DNA of 64,000 bases from positions 1-64,000 of the forward strand of contig NZ_GL883745.1 in NCBI RefSeq assembly GCF_000205025.1, read 5' to 3'. Origin of the DNA: Parasutterella excrementihominis YIT 11859 (lineage in GTDB: Bacteria; Pseudomonadota; Gammaproteobacteria; Burkholderiales; Burkholderiaceae_F). Made by a program: the position numbers and the translations under genes. The notes beneath the pieces are model-generated. The model saw only the letters and a list, made by a program, of their open reading frames with translations. It was not told the DNA's origin and made no database searches. Of the stretch, positions 43,288 through 51,841 are shown piece after piece. How positions within the stretch are numbered: position 1 is the stretch's first letter; each line of letters begins with the position of its first letter.

Positions 43288-45042
43288 ATGAAACGATTGA
43301 TTATTTCGATGTTCCTGTTGCTTTATCTCTCGGGGTGTACGGCCTCTGCTGAATACGTTATCGGGATAGGAACAGGAGCTATGGCGGCAAGTCAGAAGTT
43401 GTTTTTTGAGGAGACCGCTAAATACTTGGAAAAAGAGTTTGGCGCAAGGACGATAGAACTCAAAGGTCCCATTGCTTTGGGAGAATTAAAGGAATTAATC
43501 CGTACCAAACAGATTGATTACTTTATTTCTTCTGCCGGATTTGCCAGATTATTAGGCGAAGAAGGCGTGAGAGAATTGGTCATCTATCGACCGGGACCAA
43601 ACGAGCAGGATCGTAATGAACTCGGATCGACATTTTTTGTCGCTAAAGACTCAAAAATCAATACCCTCGCAGGGATGAAAGGCAAAAGGTTTATCGCAAA
43701 TGATCCGAATGCTTTTTATAGTTACGTAGCTCCCCTCGGAGAAATTTCTTACGCAGGTTATGATCCCTCAGCATTTTTTAGTTCCATTCATTTTCAATAC
43801 AAACGGCCGCTCGATTTGTTTAAGGCGTTGAAGGACGGAAGTGCCGATGTTGCGGCATTGCCTAGCTGCTTTTGGGAGAGTCGGCTAATGGACAACCCTG
43901 AGCTCGCAAACGCTGTTAAACCGGCAGCGATCGTAAGTGAACAGCCCTGTTATCGTTCAACTCGTACCTATCCCAACTGGGTGCTTTCCTCTACAAGAGG
44001 GGCAGATCCTGCATTCACTAAGCGCCTTGTAGCCGCGCTCTTAGCTATGCCGCATCTTCCCGACGGCGCCTCGTGGTCGGTTCAAACTGATCTTTCAAGG
44101 GTAGATGCTGTTTTTAAGCAGCTTAATATCGCTCAGTTTTCAGGCGCCAAGCCCTGGACGATCCGAGATTTTCTTCAGAAATATTCTTTTTCCGTATTCG
44201 TATTTACTATCTTTTTGTTAGGACTGCTTACATTCATAGGTTTTTTATACTTTCAGTTGAGAATACGGTCGGCACAGCTCATCAAGACCCTAAAAGAAAA
44301 ATTTCATGCCGACCGAGCGATGAGAGAAACTGAGGCTCGGCTTCTCTCTCTTCAAAAAATTACAACGATCGATCATATGAGTTCGATGATAGCCCATGAA
44401 TTGCCGCAGCCGCTGGGAGCAATTTTGGCGTATTCGGAAGGACTGCTTCGTCTTCAGAAAACGGGCCCTGTTGATGATGAGCTTCTTACAGAGATGCTTA
44501 TAAAGATCGTTTTTCAAACGCGCAAGGCCGAAGAAATAGTGACCTCTGTTCGTTCTTATGCCAAAGAGCAAAAACTAAAAAAATCGCCTCTGAGTGTCAA
44601 TGAGGTTGTGACTGAAGCAGTTAAAGATTTCACCTCAACTCTGCAGGACTATCCTCTCCAAATTGAATTTGAAGAGGATCCTCGTTCTCCGATTTGCAGC
44701 TTGGCACCGTTAGAGTTTGAGCTTGCAGTTTTTAATCTTCTTAAAAACGCCAAAGAAGCTTTAAAGGCTCAGAAAGCCGATGAACCAAAAGTGTTCGTAA
44801 AGATTTCGAGTGGTGAAACTCATTGCTTTGTCGATATCTCAGACAATGGAGCTGTCATTTCCGATTCCGATTTTGAACGCATGGGTTCGGTTTTTAAGTC
44901 CGGAAAAGCTTCCGGCCTTGGTATCGGCTTATCAATAGTCCGCTCAATCGTTCAAAATCACAATGGCAGCTTGGTGCTGGAAAGAGGGAAGAACGGCGGT
45001 TTAGTTTGCAGAATTCGTTTACCGATTTTTAACGCTGAGTAA
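43288..45042 (+). CDS. TtrS-like sensor histidine kinase with PhnD-type periplasmic domain
   Basis: 584 residues from the ATG at 43288 (an ATG pair at 43255/43258 is in frame). A signal peptide ends in a lipobox-like LSGC (Cys17). A periplasmic phosphonate-binding-like domain (about 20-295) with FFVAKDSKINTLAGMKGKRF and DGSADVAALPSC matches the PhnD-type sensor of TtrS. One transmembrane helix (about 305-330) leads to the DHp with AHELPQPLGAIL (His370) and an HATPase domain (NLLKNAKEAL, SDNGAV, GLGIGLSIV). The usual Asn of HELNQPL is Pro here, and the G1 box is DNGAV instead of DxGxG. It probably detects the substrate of the neighbouring reductases. Confidence 0.85.
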   Translation: MKRLIISMFLLLYLSGCTASAEYVIGIGTGAMAASQKLFFEETAKYLEKEFGARTIELKGPIALGELKELIRTKQIDYFISSAGFARLLGEEGVRELVIYRPGPNEQDRNELGSTFFVAKDSKINTLAGMKGKRFIANDPNAFYSYVAPLGEISYAGYDPSAFFSSIHFQYKRPLDLFKALKDGSADVAALPSCFWESRLMDNPELANAVKPAAIVSEQPCYRSTRTYPNWVLSSTRGADPAFTKRLVAALLAMPHLPDGASWSVQTDLSRVDAVFKQLNIAQFSGAKPWTIRDFLQKYSFSVFVFTIFLLGLLTFIGFLYFQLRIRSAQLIKTLKEKFHADRAMRETEARLLSLQKITTIDHMSSMIAHELPQPLGAILAYSEGLLRLQKTGPVDDELLTEMLIKIVFQTRKAEEIVTSVRSYAKEQKLKKSPLSVNEVVTEAVKDFTSTLQDYPLQIEFEEDPRSPICSLAPLEFELAVFNLLKNAKEALKAQKADEPKVFVKISSGETHCFVDISDNGAVISDSDFERMGSVFKSGKASGLGIGLSIVRSIVQNHNGSLVLERGKNGGLVCRIRLPIFNAE

Positions 45043-45162
45043 GGTTCTGATAACTACATGGAAGGGGTTATTTTTAGCCTGGTAATTTACCGGAATCCTT
45101 GCCGGGACGCAAACTAATTATCTTGAAGACTTGCAGTTTCTGCCGCCTTGTGGACATGCAAG

Positions 45163-45192
45163 AAAAAAGGCCGCCCTGACGGAGGACGGTCC
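45163..45192 (-). terminator. Terminator of the DUF805 gene
   Basis: On the minus strand CCGTCCT/AGGGCGG pairs around a 5-nt loop, then six T, 20 bases beyond the stop of the DUF805 gene. Confidence 0.8.
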
Positions 45193-45211
45193 AAAAGTAC
45201 ATAGAACTCGA

Positions 45212-45916
45212 TTATTTGCCTGAGAGCTTATTTAAACGAGCGACTAAGGAAGATTCTTCCCCTCTCATCGGACGATGAGTTTCGCTCTTGGACGGTGAGG
45301 CCGCGGCCGGTCTGTCTTCGAGGCCGGCCTGAGCGTCGGCGTTAGCAAGATTTTCGTGCATGATTTCGTCCATGACGGAACCTTTTGCCGGCGTATTCTG
45401 ATTTTGCTGTGTCACTGTTTCATCTCCATTGGATTGTGGTCTGTAGGCGACAGTTCCGTACGGACCGTAAATATCTGCTCCGGCCTCGGGGACCTTTTCT
45501 CCCGGGAATCTCGGCGCGCGAAGCCCATAATAATTCGGGTACGGAGAAGATGGCAAGAGCAGCATCAGCAAAACTACAAGATTAAGAAGCGGAATTAACT
45601 GAGCAATGACCCAAAACCCGCTGTGGTTCCTGTCATGCAGACGTCGTACCGTAACCGCGAGGGACGGGAAGAAAATCGCTATGCAGAAAATCAAATAAAG
45701 GCTTCCGAAAATTAAAGCGAGAACAGGATCTTTTGGAAAAACTGGTATACCCTCGGACATTGCTTCTTCCGGGATGTCAACAAGCTTGGATATGAACCAA
45801 AATACCCATAAAATCAAAAGGTTGATGATGGTGAAAGACCAATACTCAGTACGGGAAGCACGCCCCTGAAACGTAAAGTATTTACTAAAGCAGTAGCGAT
45901 ACCACTGAAAATACAT
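45212..45916 (-). CDS. DUF805 family inner-membrane protein
   Basis: 234 residues. The N-terminus FTFQGRASRTEYW is the DUF805 signature and is followed by three to four hydrophobic helices, the second with the VRRLHDRNHSGFW block. A charged cytoplasmic tail of about 95 residues is extra compared with short family members (about 120-150). Function is unknown. It is divergent from the lipoprotein gene. Confidence 0.88.
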   Translation of the reverse strand: MYFQWYRYCFSKYFTFQGRASRTEYWSFTIINLLILWVFWFISKLVDIPEEAMSEGIPVFPKDPVLALIFGSLYLIFCIAIFFPSLAVTVRRLHDRNHSGFWVIAQLIPLLNLVVLLMLLLPSSPYPNYYGLRAPRFPGEKVPEAGADIYGPYGTVAYRPQSNGDETVTQQNQNTPAKGSVMDEIMHENLANADAQAGLEDRPAAASPSKSETHRPMRGEESSLVARLNKLSGK

Positions 45917-46065
45917 TTTTTACTCCTTTGTTCTTGATTCATTGTATTGGTGTTCGGGAGTTTTTGTTTGTCGAGTCTCCAAAACGTGCAATGAAAATCC
46001 TCCCGCGTTTCCTGACGAAAATCTCGGAAACCAATAGAATTTCAGAAAACATTAAGGGCCGATTT

Positions 46066-46758
46066 ATGAGAACTATCCCAAAGCTTTTCTTTTCCGCTGC
46101 CGTAGCAGGTTCCGCACTCGTCATGGCAGGATGCCAAACTGCAGAGCCTTACGTTTCTTATCCTTATGAAGTCACAGCTCAGAATGCTCGTATTTTGAAG
46201 CGGCTGGATGTTAAAGATGTTGCAGTCGATCAGGTACGCGTGGTTAAGGCGATGGATCTTGAATGTGCCGGAAACATTATTCCTATCCCCGGCCAAGAAG
46301 GATTTAAAACAATCACCGGAGCATTTTCTAATTATTGGCGCAATGCTTTGATGTCTGACTTGAATCAGGCCGGAATCCTGAATCAAAAAAATCCTAAGGT
46401 CAAAATCTACAACTTAATTGACAGTGTCAAGATTCAGGCAGAACCGACATTTTTAGCTTGGCGCATCAACATGGAATTGTTCTCCTCTAACGGGCACTCA
46501 ATGAAACTGGATGTGGTTTACAACGCGCCCACCGACGGACTGAAGAACATGCAGGACGGTTGCCGCCGGGTTGCCGAGACCTTAAATAAGGCGGTGAAGT
46601 GGTCTGTTCTTAAGGCAATTAGCGACCCGAGATTTGAGGCCTTAGTTGAGCCGGGACTTGATTTCACACCTTCGATGAAGGCTCAAAGCTTCCAGTCCTT
46701 GTTTCTGGGAGAAGATGAGGACGATCGATGGGTCGATAAAGCACCGAAGAAGCCATAA
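46066..46758 (+). CDS. Putative lipoprotein of unknown function
   Basis: 230 residues. The ATG at 46066 is preferred: AAGGG lies eight bases upstream and it gives a lipoprotein signal peptide with the lipobox VMAGCQ (Cys about 22). The open frame further upstream reads through from a TTG without a ribosome site. The mature part has no family I recognise; a single later Cys and an acidic C-terminus (GEDEDDRW) are seen. It probably faces the periplasm on the outer membrane. Confidence 0.7.
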   Translation: MRTIPKLFFSAAVAGSALVMAGCQTAEPYVSYPYEVTAQNARILKRLDVKDVAVDQVRVVKAMDLECAGNIIPIPGQEGFKTITGAFSNYWRNALMSDLNQAGILNQKNPKVKIYNLIDSVKIQAEPTFLAWRINMELFSSNGHSMKLDVVYNAPTDGLKNMQDGCRRVAETLNKAVKWSVLKAISDPRFEALVEPGLDFTPSMKAQSFQSLFLGEDEDDRWVDKAPKKP

Positions 46759-46776
46759 CAATTGAGATTTTTAAAA

Positions 46777-46813
46777 ACGACTGGGACCTGCATCTGGTGG
46801 GTCCTCGTTTTTT
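46777..46813 (+). terminator. Terminator of the lipoprotein gene
   Basis: An imperfect hairpin (ACGA...GGACC with GGTCC...TCGT) followed by TTTTTT, shortly after the stop. Confidence 0.65.
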
Positions 46814-46885
46814 GAAACTCTTAATTTTCCGTTGAGTCAATTCATATGGAACTCTCAAGAATATCTTGGTTTTGTGTCAAGAAAG

Positions 46886-47851
46886 TCAGCTAAGCAGTTC
46901 TTCAAAGTACGGTTTTGGGATAACCTTTTGCAGTCTTAACTCACAGCTTTTTTCTACTGCACCTAACTCTAAGGCGAAAAACTCGACAAAACTTCTCACC
47001 AGAGGTTTTTTCCAATCGTCTTTATGAACAGCAACATAATTCTGCTGGCTTGGTCTGTGCCAACCATTGAGGATCGGAACTAAGCGACCGGCTTCAAGTT
47101 CATCGATACAGCAAAATAAAGGTAAGGAAAGTGCGATGCCCATTCCTTGCAGAACAGCTTCTTTAGCCATTTCAACACTTGACCATCGAATGAAGGAATC
47201 GTGCGGAACGTTTAGTACCACTCCTTTTTTCTTTAGAACAAAGTTCACGGTAAATGAGTATCGCTTCGGATAAAGGTTCCCAAATGTAATGTGATTCTGA
47301 AGATCTTGGGGAGAGTTAATGCAGCCGTGCTTTTCAATATATTCTTTTGAGGCGGCAGGAATGAAAACCATTCTTCCTCTTGATCGGAATATGTAATCGG
47401 GCAAAGATGCCAGGCCGGAAATGATGCTCACATCTGCTTGTCTCTGCTTGAATTCATTTAAGTCAACGGGAGCGATTACATTAAATCTTGTTTGCGGGTG
47501 TATCTCTCTGAATTTTTTGAGAATGTTTGGCAAGTATCTTCCTTGCGAGTTTCCAACCATCAGTCTGATGATTTGACCTTCATCATAAACACGGTTGGCA
47601 AGAACGGAAGCGATTCTTTCTTTTGTGCTGACTAATTCCTTCGCATAATGAATGAGTTCTGATGCGACGGGCATAGGTGAAAACGGTCTTTGATTTCGGT
47701 CAAAGAGCGTGACGCCCAGTCTTTTTTCTAAACCCTTTAGTTTCTTGGAAACGGTTGGAGCATCAAGGTTTAACTTTTCAGCTGTCTCTGCAATGGAGCC
47801 GTTTGAATAAACAAGGACAAAAATTTCCCAGCTAAGAATATCGTCGTTCAT
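46886..47851 (-). CDS. LysR-family transcriptional regulator
   Basis: 321 residues. The helix-turn-helix NGSIAETAEKLNLDAPTVSK (about 17-36) and the wing KGLEKRLGVTLFDRN are clear, then the effector domain. It is divergent from the amide-catabolic operon with 117 bases between starts, and its own start lies next to the likely operator at 47857-47871, so it probably autoregulates and controls that operon. Confidence 0.93.
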   Translation of the reverse strand: MNDDILSWEIFVLVYSNGSIAETAEKLNLDAPTVSKKLKGLEKRLGVTLFDRNQRPFSPMPVASELIHYAKELVSTKERIASVLANRVYDEGQIIRLMVGNSQGRYLPNILKKFREIHPQTRFNVIAPVDLNEFKQRQADVSIISGLASLPDYIFRSRGRMVFIPAASKEYIEKHGCINSPQDLQNHITFGNLYPKRYSFTVNFVLKKKGVVLNVPHDSFIRWSSVEMAKEAVLQGMGIALSLPLFCCIDELEAGRLVPILNGWHRPSQQNYVAVHKDDWKKPLVRSFVEFFALELGAVEKSCELRLQKVIPKPYFEELLS

Positions 47852-47856
47852 ATATA

Positions 47857-47871
47857 TTTCTAAATTAGAAA
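47857..47871. promoter_or_regulatory. Candidate LysR operator TTTCTAA-A-TTAGAAA
   Basis: A perfect 7-bp inverted repeat with a one-base centre, six bases from the LysR start codon. It fits T-N11-A-type recognition and would repress lysR while activating the divergent operon. Confidence 0.55.
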
Positions 47872-47968
47872 TCTATATTTTAATTTTAGAATTCTCCTGT
47901 TACGGTTTATTTCCTTGGAACCCTAAAATTATTCTCAAAAATCAACTTCAACATCCCAAGGAAAAAAA

Positions 47969-49378
47969 GTGCTTGACTTACTCATACGCGGGGCGGTTGT
48001 CGTCGACCCCCTCAACCACATTCATTCAAAAAAAGATATCGCCGTTATCGATGGCAAAATATCGGATATAAGAGAAGAGATCACGCTTCCTGCCAGAAAA
48101 GTTATAGAAGCTGACGGCAAAGTGGTCATTCCCGGAATTATCGATATGCACACGCATATGCGTACGGTTCTCGGCCATAAACATGCCCAAAGAATGATTG
48201 CATTGGCAGGCGTCTGCACGACGCTCGACATGGCCGGTCCCCTTGAGGATATCCTCACATCGATTCCGGAAAGCGGAGCCGGTGTCAATATTGCTATCTT
48301 AGAGGCTGCAAGAGAAGGGATGACGATTTCATCCTCTCGTCCTTCTGTTCAGGAACAATCCGACTTCATTGACAGAACATTGGAGCAAGGCGGGATTGGA
48401 ATCAAACTCTTGGGCGGTCATTTCCCAATGGACTTGGATATCAGCAAGAGTTTTATAGATCTCGCCAATGATAAAAAGGCTTGGGTTGCCTGGCATGTGG
48501 GGAGCACCGCCCACGGCTCGAACATCGAAGGTCTTAGAGAAGCGGTCTCTTCGGCGGCAGGGAAGTTTCTGCACATTGCACACGTAAATAGCTATTGCCG
48601 TGGTCAGATTTCAAATGAGACAGCAGAGGCTGTTGAAGCGATACAGCTTCTCAAAAATAATCCCAACCTTTTTTCCGAGTCCTATCTGTCTCCTCTGAAC
48701 GGCACTCGAATCATCGTAAAGGATAATGTTCCTCTCAGCAAAGTGACATCTACTTGCCTAAAGAAACTTGGCTACTCTGACGATTACGCCGGAATGAAAA
48801 AGGCAATCTTTGAGGGAGCGGCAGGAGTTTTAGTCGATAACGGTACGGTCGGCGAGCTTTTAAAGGGTCAGGAAGGCGTTGACTATTGGGAAGCTCATGA
48901 AACCAAGTGCACCGGCAGTTTTGCAGTGAATCCTGCAGTGAGCCGTTTCCTTCTTGCAACGGCAAAACGCGATGACGGCTCCTTCGTCGTTGACTCCTTC
49001 TCAACAGACGGGGGCTGCTACCCGAGAAATGTCATAGTCGAAAACGGGATGCTTCTGGTTAAATTCGGAGCGCTAACGCTTTCTGAATACGCTGTAAAGG
49101 CAAGTCTAAACGGAGCACGGGCACTAGGCCTTAAAAATAAAGGTCATCTGTCGGTAGGCGCAGACGCGGACATTACGATCCTGGATCTGCAAAACGAAAG
49201 AGCATATGCGACGATCGTAGAGGGAAATGTCATTATGCTCAACGGCCTTCTTTTAGGGTCCGGCACAACCATTATTTGTGACGAAAGAGGCTCCCGCACT
49301 TTATCTAAACGGGGAATTAAACACGTTGTAAAAGCCCCGGTTTGTCTTAAAACAATCGAAAACCGCTTCATCCCATAA
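47969..49378 (+). CDS. Amidohydrolase (D-aminoacylase/dihydroorotase-like)
   Basis: 469 residues, GTG start with AAGGA at a proper distance. The metal site is seen in IPGIIDMHTHMRTVLG and later KLLGGHFP (probable carboxylated Lys), WHVGSTAHG and IAHVNSY (His ligands), STDGGC (Asp). The C-terminal part LSVGADADITILDL is the usual small beta-domain. Such enzymes hydrolyse cyclic amides or N-acyl amino acids; the closest general type is the D-aminoacylase/hydantoinase group. It is the first gene of a four-gene operon with a C4-acid carrier, asparaginase and amidase, which suggests an amide-linked dicarboxylate as substrate. Confidence 0.82.
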   Translation: MLDLLIRGAVVVDPLNHIHSKKDIAVIDGKISDIREEITLPARKVIEADGKVVIPGIIDMHTHMRTVLGHKHAQRMIALAGVCTTLDMAGPLEDILTSIPESGAGVNIAILEAAREGMTISSSRPSVQEQSDFIDRTLEQGGIGIKLLGGHFPMDLDISKSFIDLANDKKAWVAWHVGSTAHGSNIEGLREAVSSAAGKFLHIAHVNSYCRGQISNETAEAVEAIQLLKNNPNLFSESYLSPLNGTRIIVKDNVPLSKVTSTCLKKLGYSDDYAGMKKAIFEGAAGVLVDNGTVGELLKGQEGVDYWEAHETKCTGSFAVNPAVSRFLLATAKRDDGSFVVDSFSTDGGCYPRNVIVENGMLLVKFGALTLSEYAVKASLNGARALGLKNKGHLSVGADADITILDLQNERAYATIVEGNVIMLNGLLLGSGTTIICDERGSRTLSKRGIKHVVKAPVCLKTIENRFIP

Positions 49379-49392
49379 ATTCGGAGAAAAAT

Positions 49393-50790
49393 ATGTTTGG
49401 ACTGATTGTTGTCTTACTCGGCATCGTTCTTGTCGGGTACTTAATCGTGAAGAAATATTACGCGCCCTGGTCACTTTTACTTGTTGGTCTCATTCTGCTT
49501 TTGATCGTAGGGCTTTTTACCGACACCGCAATTGTGACAGGTAAAAAAGCGACGAACAGCTGGCTTCTGGATATTGTCCAAGTTGTTACCAATATTTCCT
49601 CATCTACATTAGCCGGTCTAGGTCTTCAAATTATGGTGATCTCCGGATTTGCAGATTACTTGGATAGGATCGGCGCCACGAAATCCTTCGTTAAGATTTG
49701 CGCAAAACCGCTTGAATATATCCACAGCCCCTATACGCTTCTTGCGATTTCCTATTTAGTGGGTCAGTTCATCAATATTTTTATTCCTTCCGCCGTCGGG
49801 CTCGGTGTATTGTTAATGCTCACCGTTTATCCTCTTTTAATGGCTGTAGGGGTTTCAAGTGTTTCTGCCTGTGCCGTGATTGTGACGGCCAGCTGCCTGG
49901 ATCTTGGTCCGGCTTCTGCCAACTCCATTGTCACCGCTAAACTGCTGGGGACAAGTGCGATGGAATATTTCTTGGAAGGTCAGCTTCTGATCGGCTCTAT
50001 CTCAGCCCTCGCAATAGCAGTCTCCCATGGCTTAATTCAAAAATACTTTGATAAGAAAGATTTAGCTTCCGGCAGACTAACTGCAGACGACTTTAAGCTC
50101 AAAAGTGAGCTGATTGCGGCTTCAGCTAAAGACAAACAACCGGATGCACCTCGTTTCTACGCAATACTCCCGGTTCTTCCGATTGTTTTCCTCTTTATTT
50201 TCTCGAAATTCTGCTACACAGGCGTAAAACTGCAGCTTGCCACCGCCATGTTCCTTTGCATGATTCTCAGCTTCCTTGTTGATTTACTGACGAGAAGAAA
50301 ACTGAAGGAATGCATTGCAAACACCAAAGCGTTCTTCCAAGGGATGGGGCGTGTTTTAACTTCTACAGTATCCCTCATCATCTGCGCCATGGTGTTTGCT
50401 GAAGGCTTAAAGCTTTCCGGCGGGATTGCTTCGATTATCAGCTGGGCGGCTTCCATGCAGAACACAGGAGGAGTTGTCATGCTGGTTGTGATGTGCGCTT
50501 TATTGGCGATTGCCTCAATCCTCACGGGTTCGGCCAACGCAGCCTTCTTTGCCTTTAATTCTTTACTGCCGCACGCAGCTAAGGCAGTTAATTGGGATCT
50601 GATTATTATGGCTTGTCCGGTGCAGTTAGTCAGCGGCATCGCCCGATCTATGTCTCCGATTGCAGGCGTTACGATTGCGGTGTCCAGTATCGCAGGGCTC
50701 TCTCCGTTCGAGGTTGTTCGCAGAACGATTCCTGTGATGATCATCGGTATGCTCACAGCTATTTTGAGCTCCCTCATTCTTCTAGGTTAA
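49393..50790 (+). CDS. DcuC-type anaerobic C4-dicarboxylate carrier
   Basis: 465 residues with about twelve hydrophobic helices. The family features GLGLQIMVISGFADYLDRIGA and FINIFIPSAVGLGVLLM, and near the end QLVSGIARSMSPIAG, match the DcuC family that exchanges C4-dicarboxylates such as succinate and fumarate under anaerobic conditions. GGAG precedes the ATG, 14 bases after the amidohydrolase stop. In this operon it may import the amide substrate or export the resulting dicarboxylate. Confidence 0.88.
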   Translation: MFGLIVVLLGIVLVGYLIVKKYYAPWSLLLVGLILLLIVGLFTDTAIVTGKKATNSWLLDIVQVVTNISSSTLAGLGLQIMVISGFADYLDRIGATKSFVKICAKPLEYIHSPYTLLAISYLVGQFINIFIPSAVGLGVLLMLTVYPLLMAVGVSSVSACAVIVTASCLDLGPASANSIVTAKLLGTSAMEYFLEGQLLIGSISALAIAVSHGLIQKYFDKKDLASGRLTADDFKLKSELIAASAKDKQPDAPRFYAILPVLPIVFLFIFSKFCYTGVKLQLATAMFLCMILSFLVDLLTRRKLKECIANTKAFFQGMGRVLTSTVSLIICAMVFAEGLKLSGGIASIISWAASMQNTGGVVMLVVMCALLAIASILTGSANAAFFAFNSLLPHAAKAVNWDLIIMACPVQLVSGIARSMSPIAGVTIAVSSIAGLSPFEVVRRTIPVMIIGMLTAILSSLILLG

Positions 50791-50802
50791 CCAAAAAAGA
50801 TT

Positions 50803-50826
50803 AGGCGTCTCGTTTCCGGGACGCCT
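50803..50826 (+). terminator. Intra-operon hairpin
   Basis: AGGCGTC/GACGCCT pairs around about 10 bases between the carrier and asparaginase genes. It can reduce read-through; the downstream start lies 17 bases beyond. Confidence 0.5.
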
Positions 50827-50843
50827 TAATTAATGAGCAAAAA

Positions 50844-51839
50844 ATGAGCAAACGAGTTTTGATTGTGTCTACCGGGGGCACCATATTAAGTTCCGGCGAT
50901 TCTCCTTTTCAACTCACGAACTATACCTGTCAGGGAGTCACGATTAAGGATGTTTTAGGTAATGCGGAATTAACAGAAGATGTAGATTTAGATTGTCGAG
51001 AGATTTTTACAATCCCGAGCAGCCGCATCACTTTCAAGCACTGGAAAAAGCTTGTCGAATTCTTAAACCGTGAGCTTTCCGACGAAGACTTGATGGGCGC
51101 CGTCATTGCTCACGGGACGGATACGCTGGAAGAGAGCGCATTTTTTGCGAATCTCTTTTTGAAAACCGATAAGCCGGTCGTTTTTACAGGTGCCATGCGG
51201 CCTAATACGGCGCTGGGTTCGGACGGTGCACTCAACTTGTTCAATTCCGTACAGGTTGTTCTGAATCCGTCTTCTGCAGCACGAGGCGTTCTTATTTGTC
51301 TTAACGGCAAAATCAGTGAAGCCAGACTGACGACAAAAGCACATACGCTCGAGCCCGGGGCATTTAAGGTTCCTGAATACGGATACTGCGGTTTTGTTGT
51401 TAATGGGATCGTTGAATTTATTTCCAGATGCGAAAAGCCCCATACAAAACAAACTGAATTTAATATTTCCGATCTTTCCCAGATAGAATCTCTTCCCTTT
51501 GTGCCGATTATCTTTGCCTGCGCAGACGAAGGCGCCGAGTTGATCAAAGCTTCCGTCTGCTATGGCGCCAAAGGCATTGTCTACGCCGGTACAGGGCATG
51601 GTTCAATCTCTCTTGAGGCTGAAAACGCACTTAATGAAGCAGCTGAGCAGGGTGTTGTTGTCGTCAGAGCCAGCAGAACCAACGGCCCTGTTTTACCCAG
51701 TAAAGAGCGGTGGGCAAAAGCCGGATTTATTCCTGCCGGAACGCTTAATTGTATAAAAGCAAGGCTGCTGCTCGCGGTAGTCCTGGCATCGGTTGGCAGT
51801 AATCAAAAGCAGATTGAAAGAGTATTTCAAGAGTATTGA
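50844..51839 (+). CDS. Asparaginase family protein
   Basis: 331 residues. The N-terminal nucleophile region VSTGGTILSSG and the second Thr in AHGTDTLEESAFF are typical of bacterial asparaginases I/II, as is FTGAMRPNTALGSDGALNL. There is no signal peptide, so it is cytoplasmic. It would release ammonia from asparagine or a related amide. It ends two bases before the amidase start. Confidence 0.92.
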   Translation: MSKRVLIVSTGGTILSSGDSPFQLTNYTCQGVTIKDVLGNAELTEDVDLDCREIFTIPSSRITFKHWKKLVEFLNRELSDEDLMGAVIAHGTDTLEESAFFANLFLKTDKPVVFTGAMRPNTALGSDGALNLFNSVQVVLNPSSAARGVLICLNGKISEARLTTKAHTLEPGAFKVPEYGYCGFVVNGIVEFISRCEKPHTKQTEFNISDLSQIESLPFVPIIFACADEGAELIKASVCYGAKGIVYAGTGHGSISLEAENALNEAAEQGVVVVRASRTNGPVLPSKERWAKAGFIPAGTLNCIKARLLLAVVLASVGSNQKQIERVFQEY

Positions 51840-51841
51840 CC

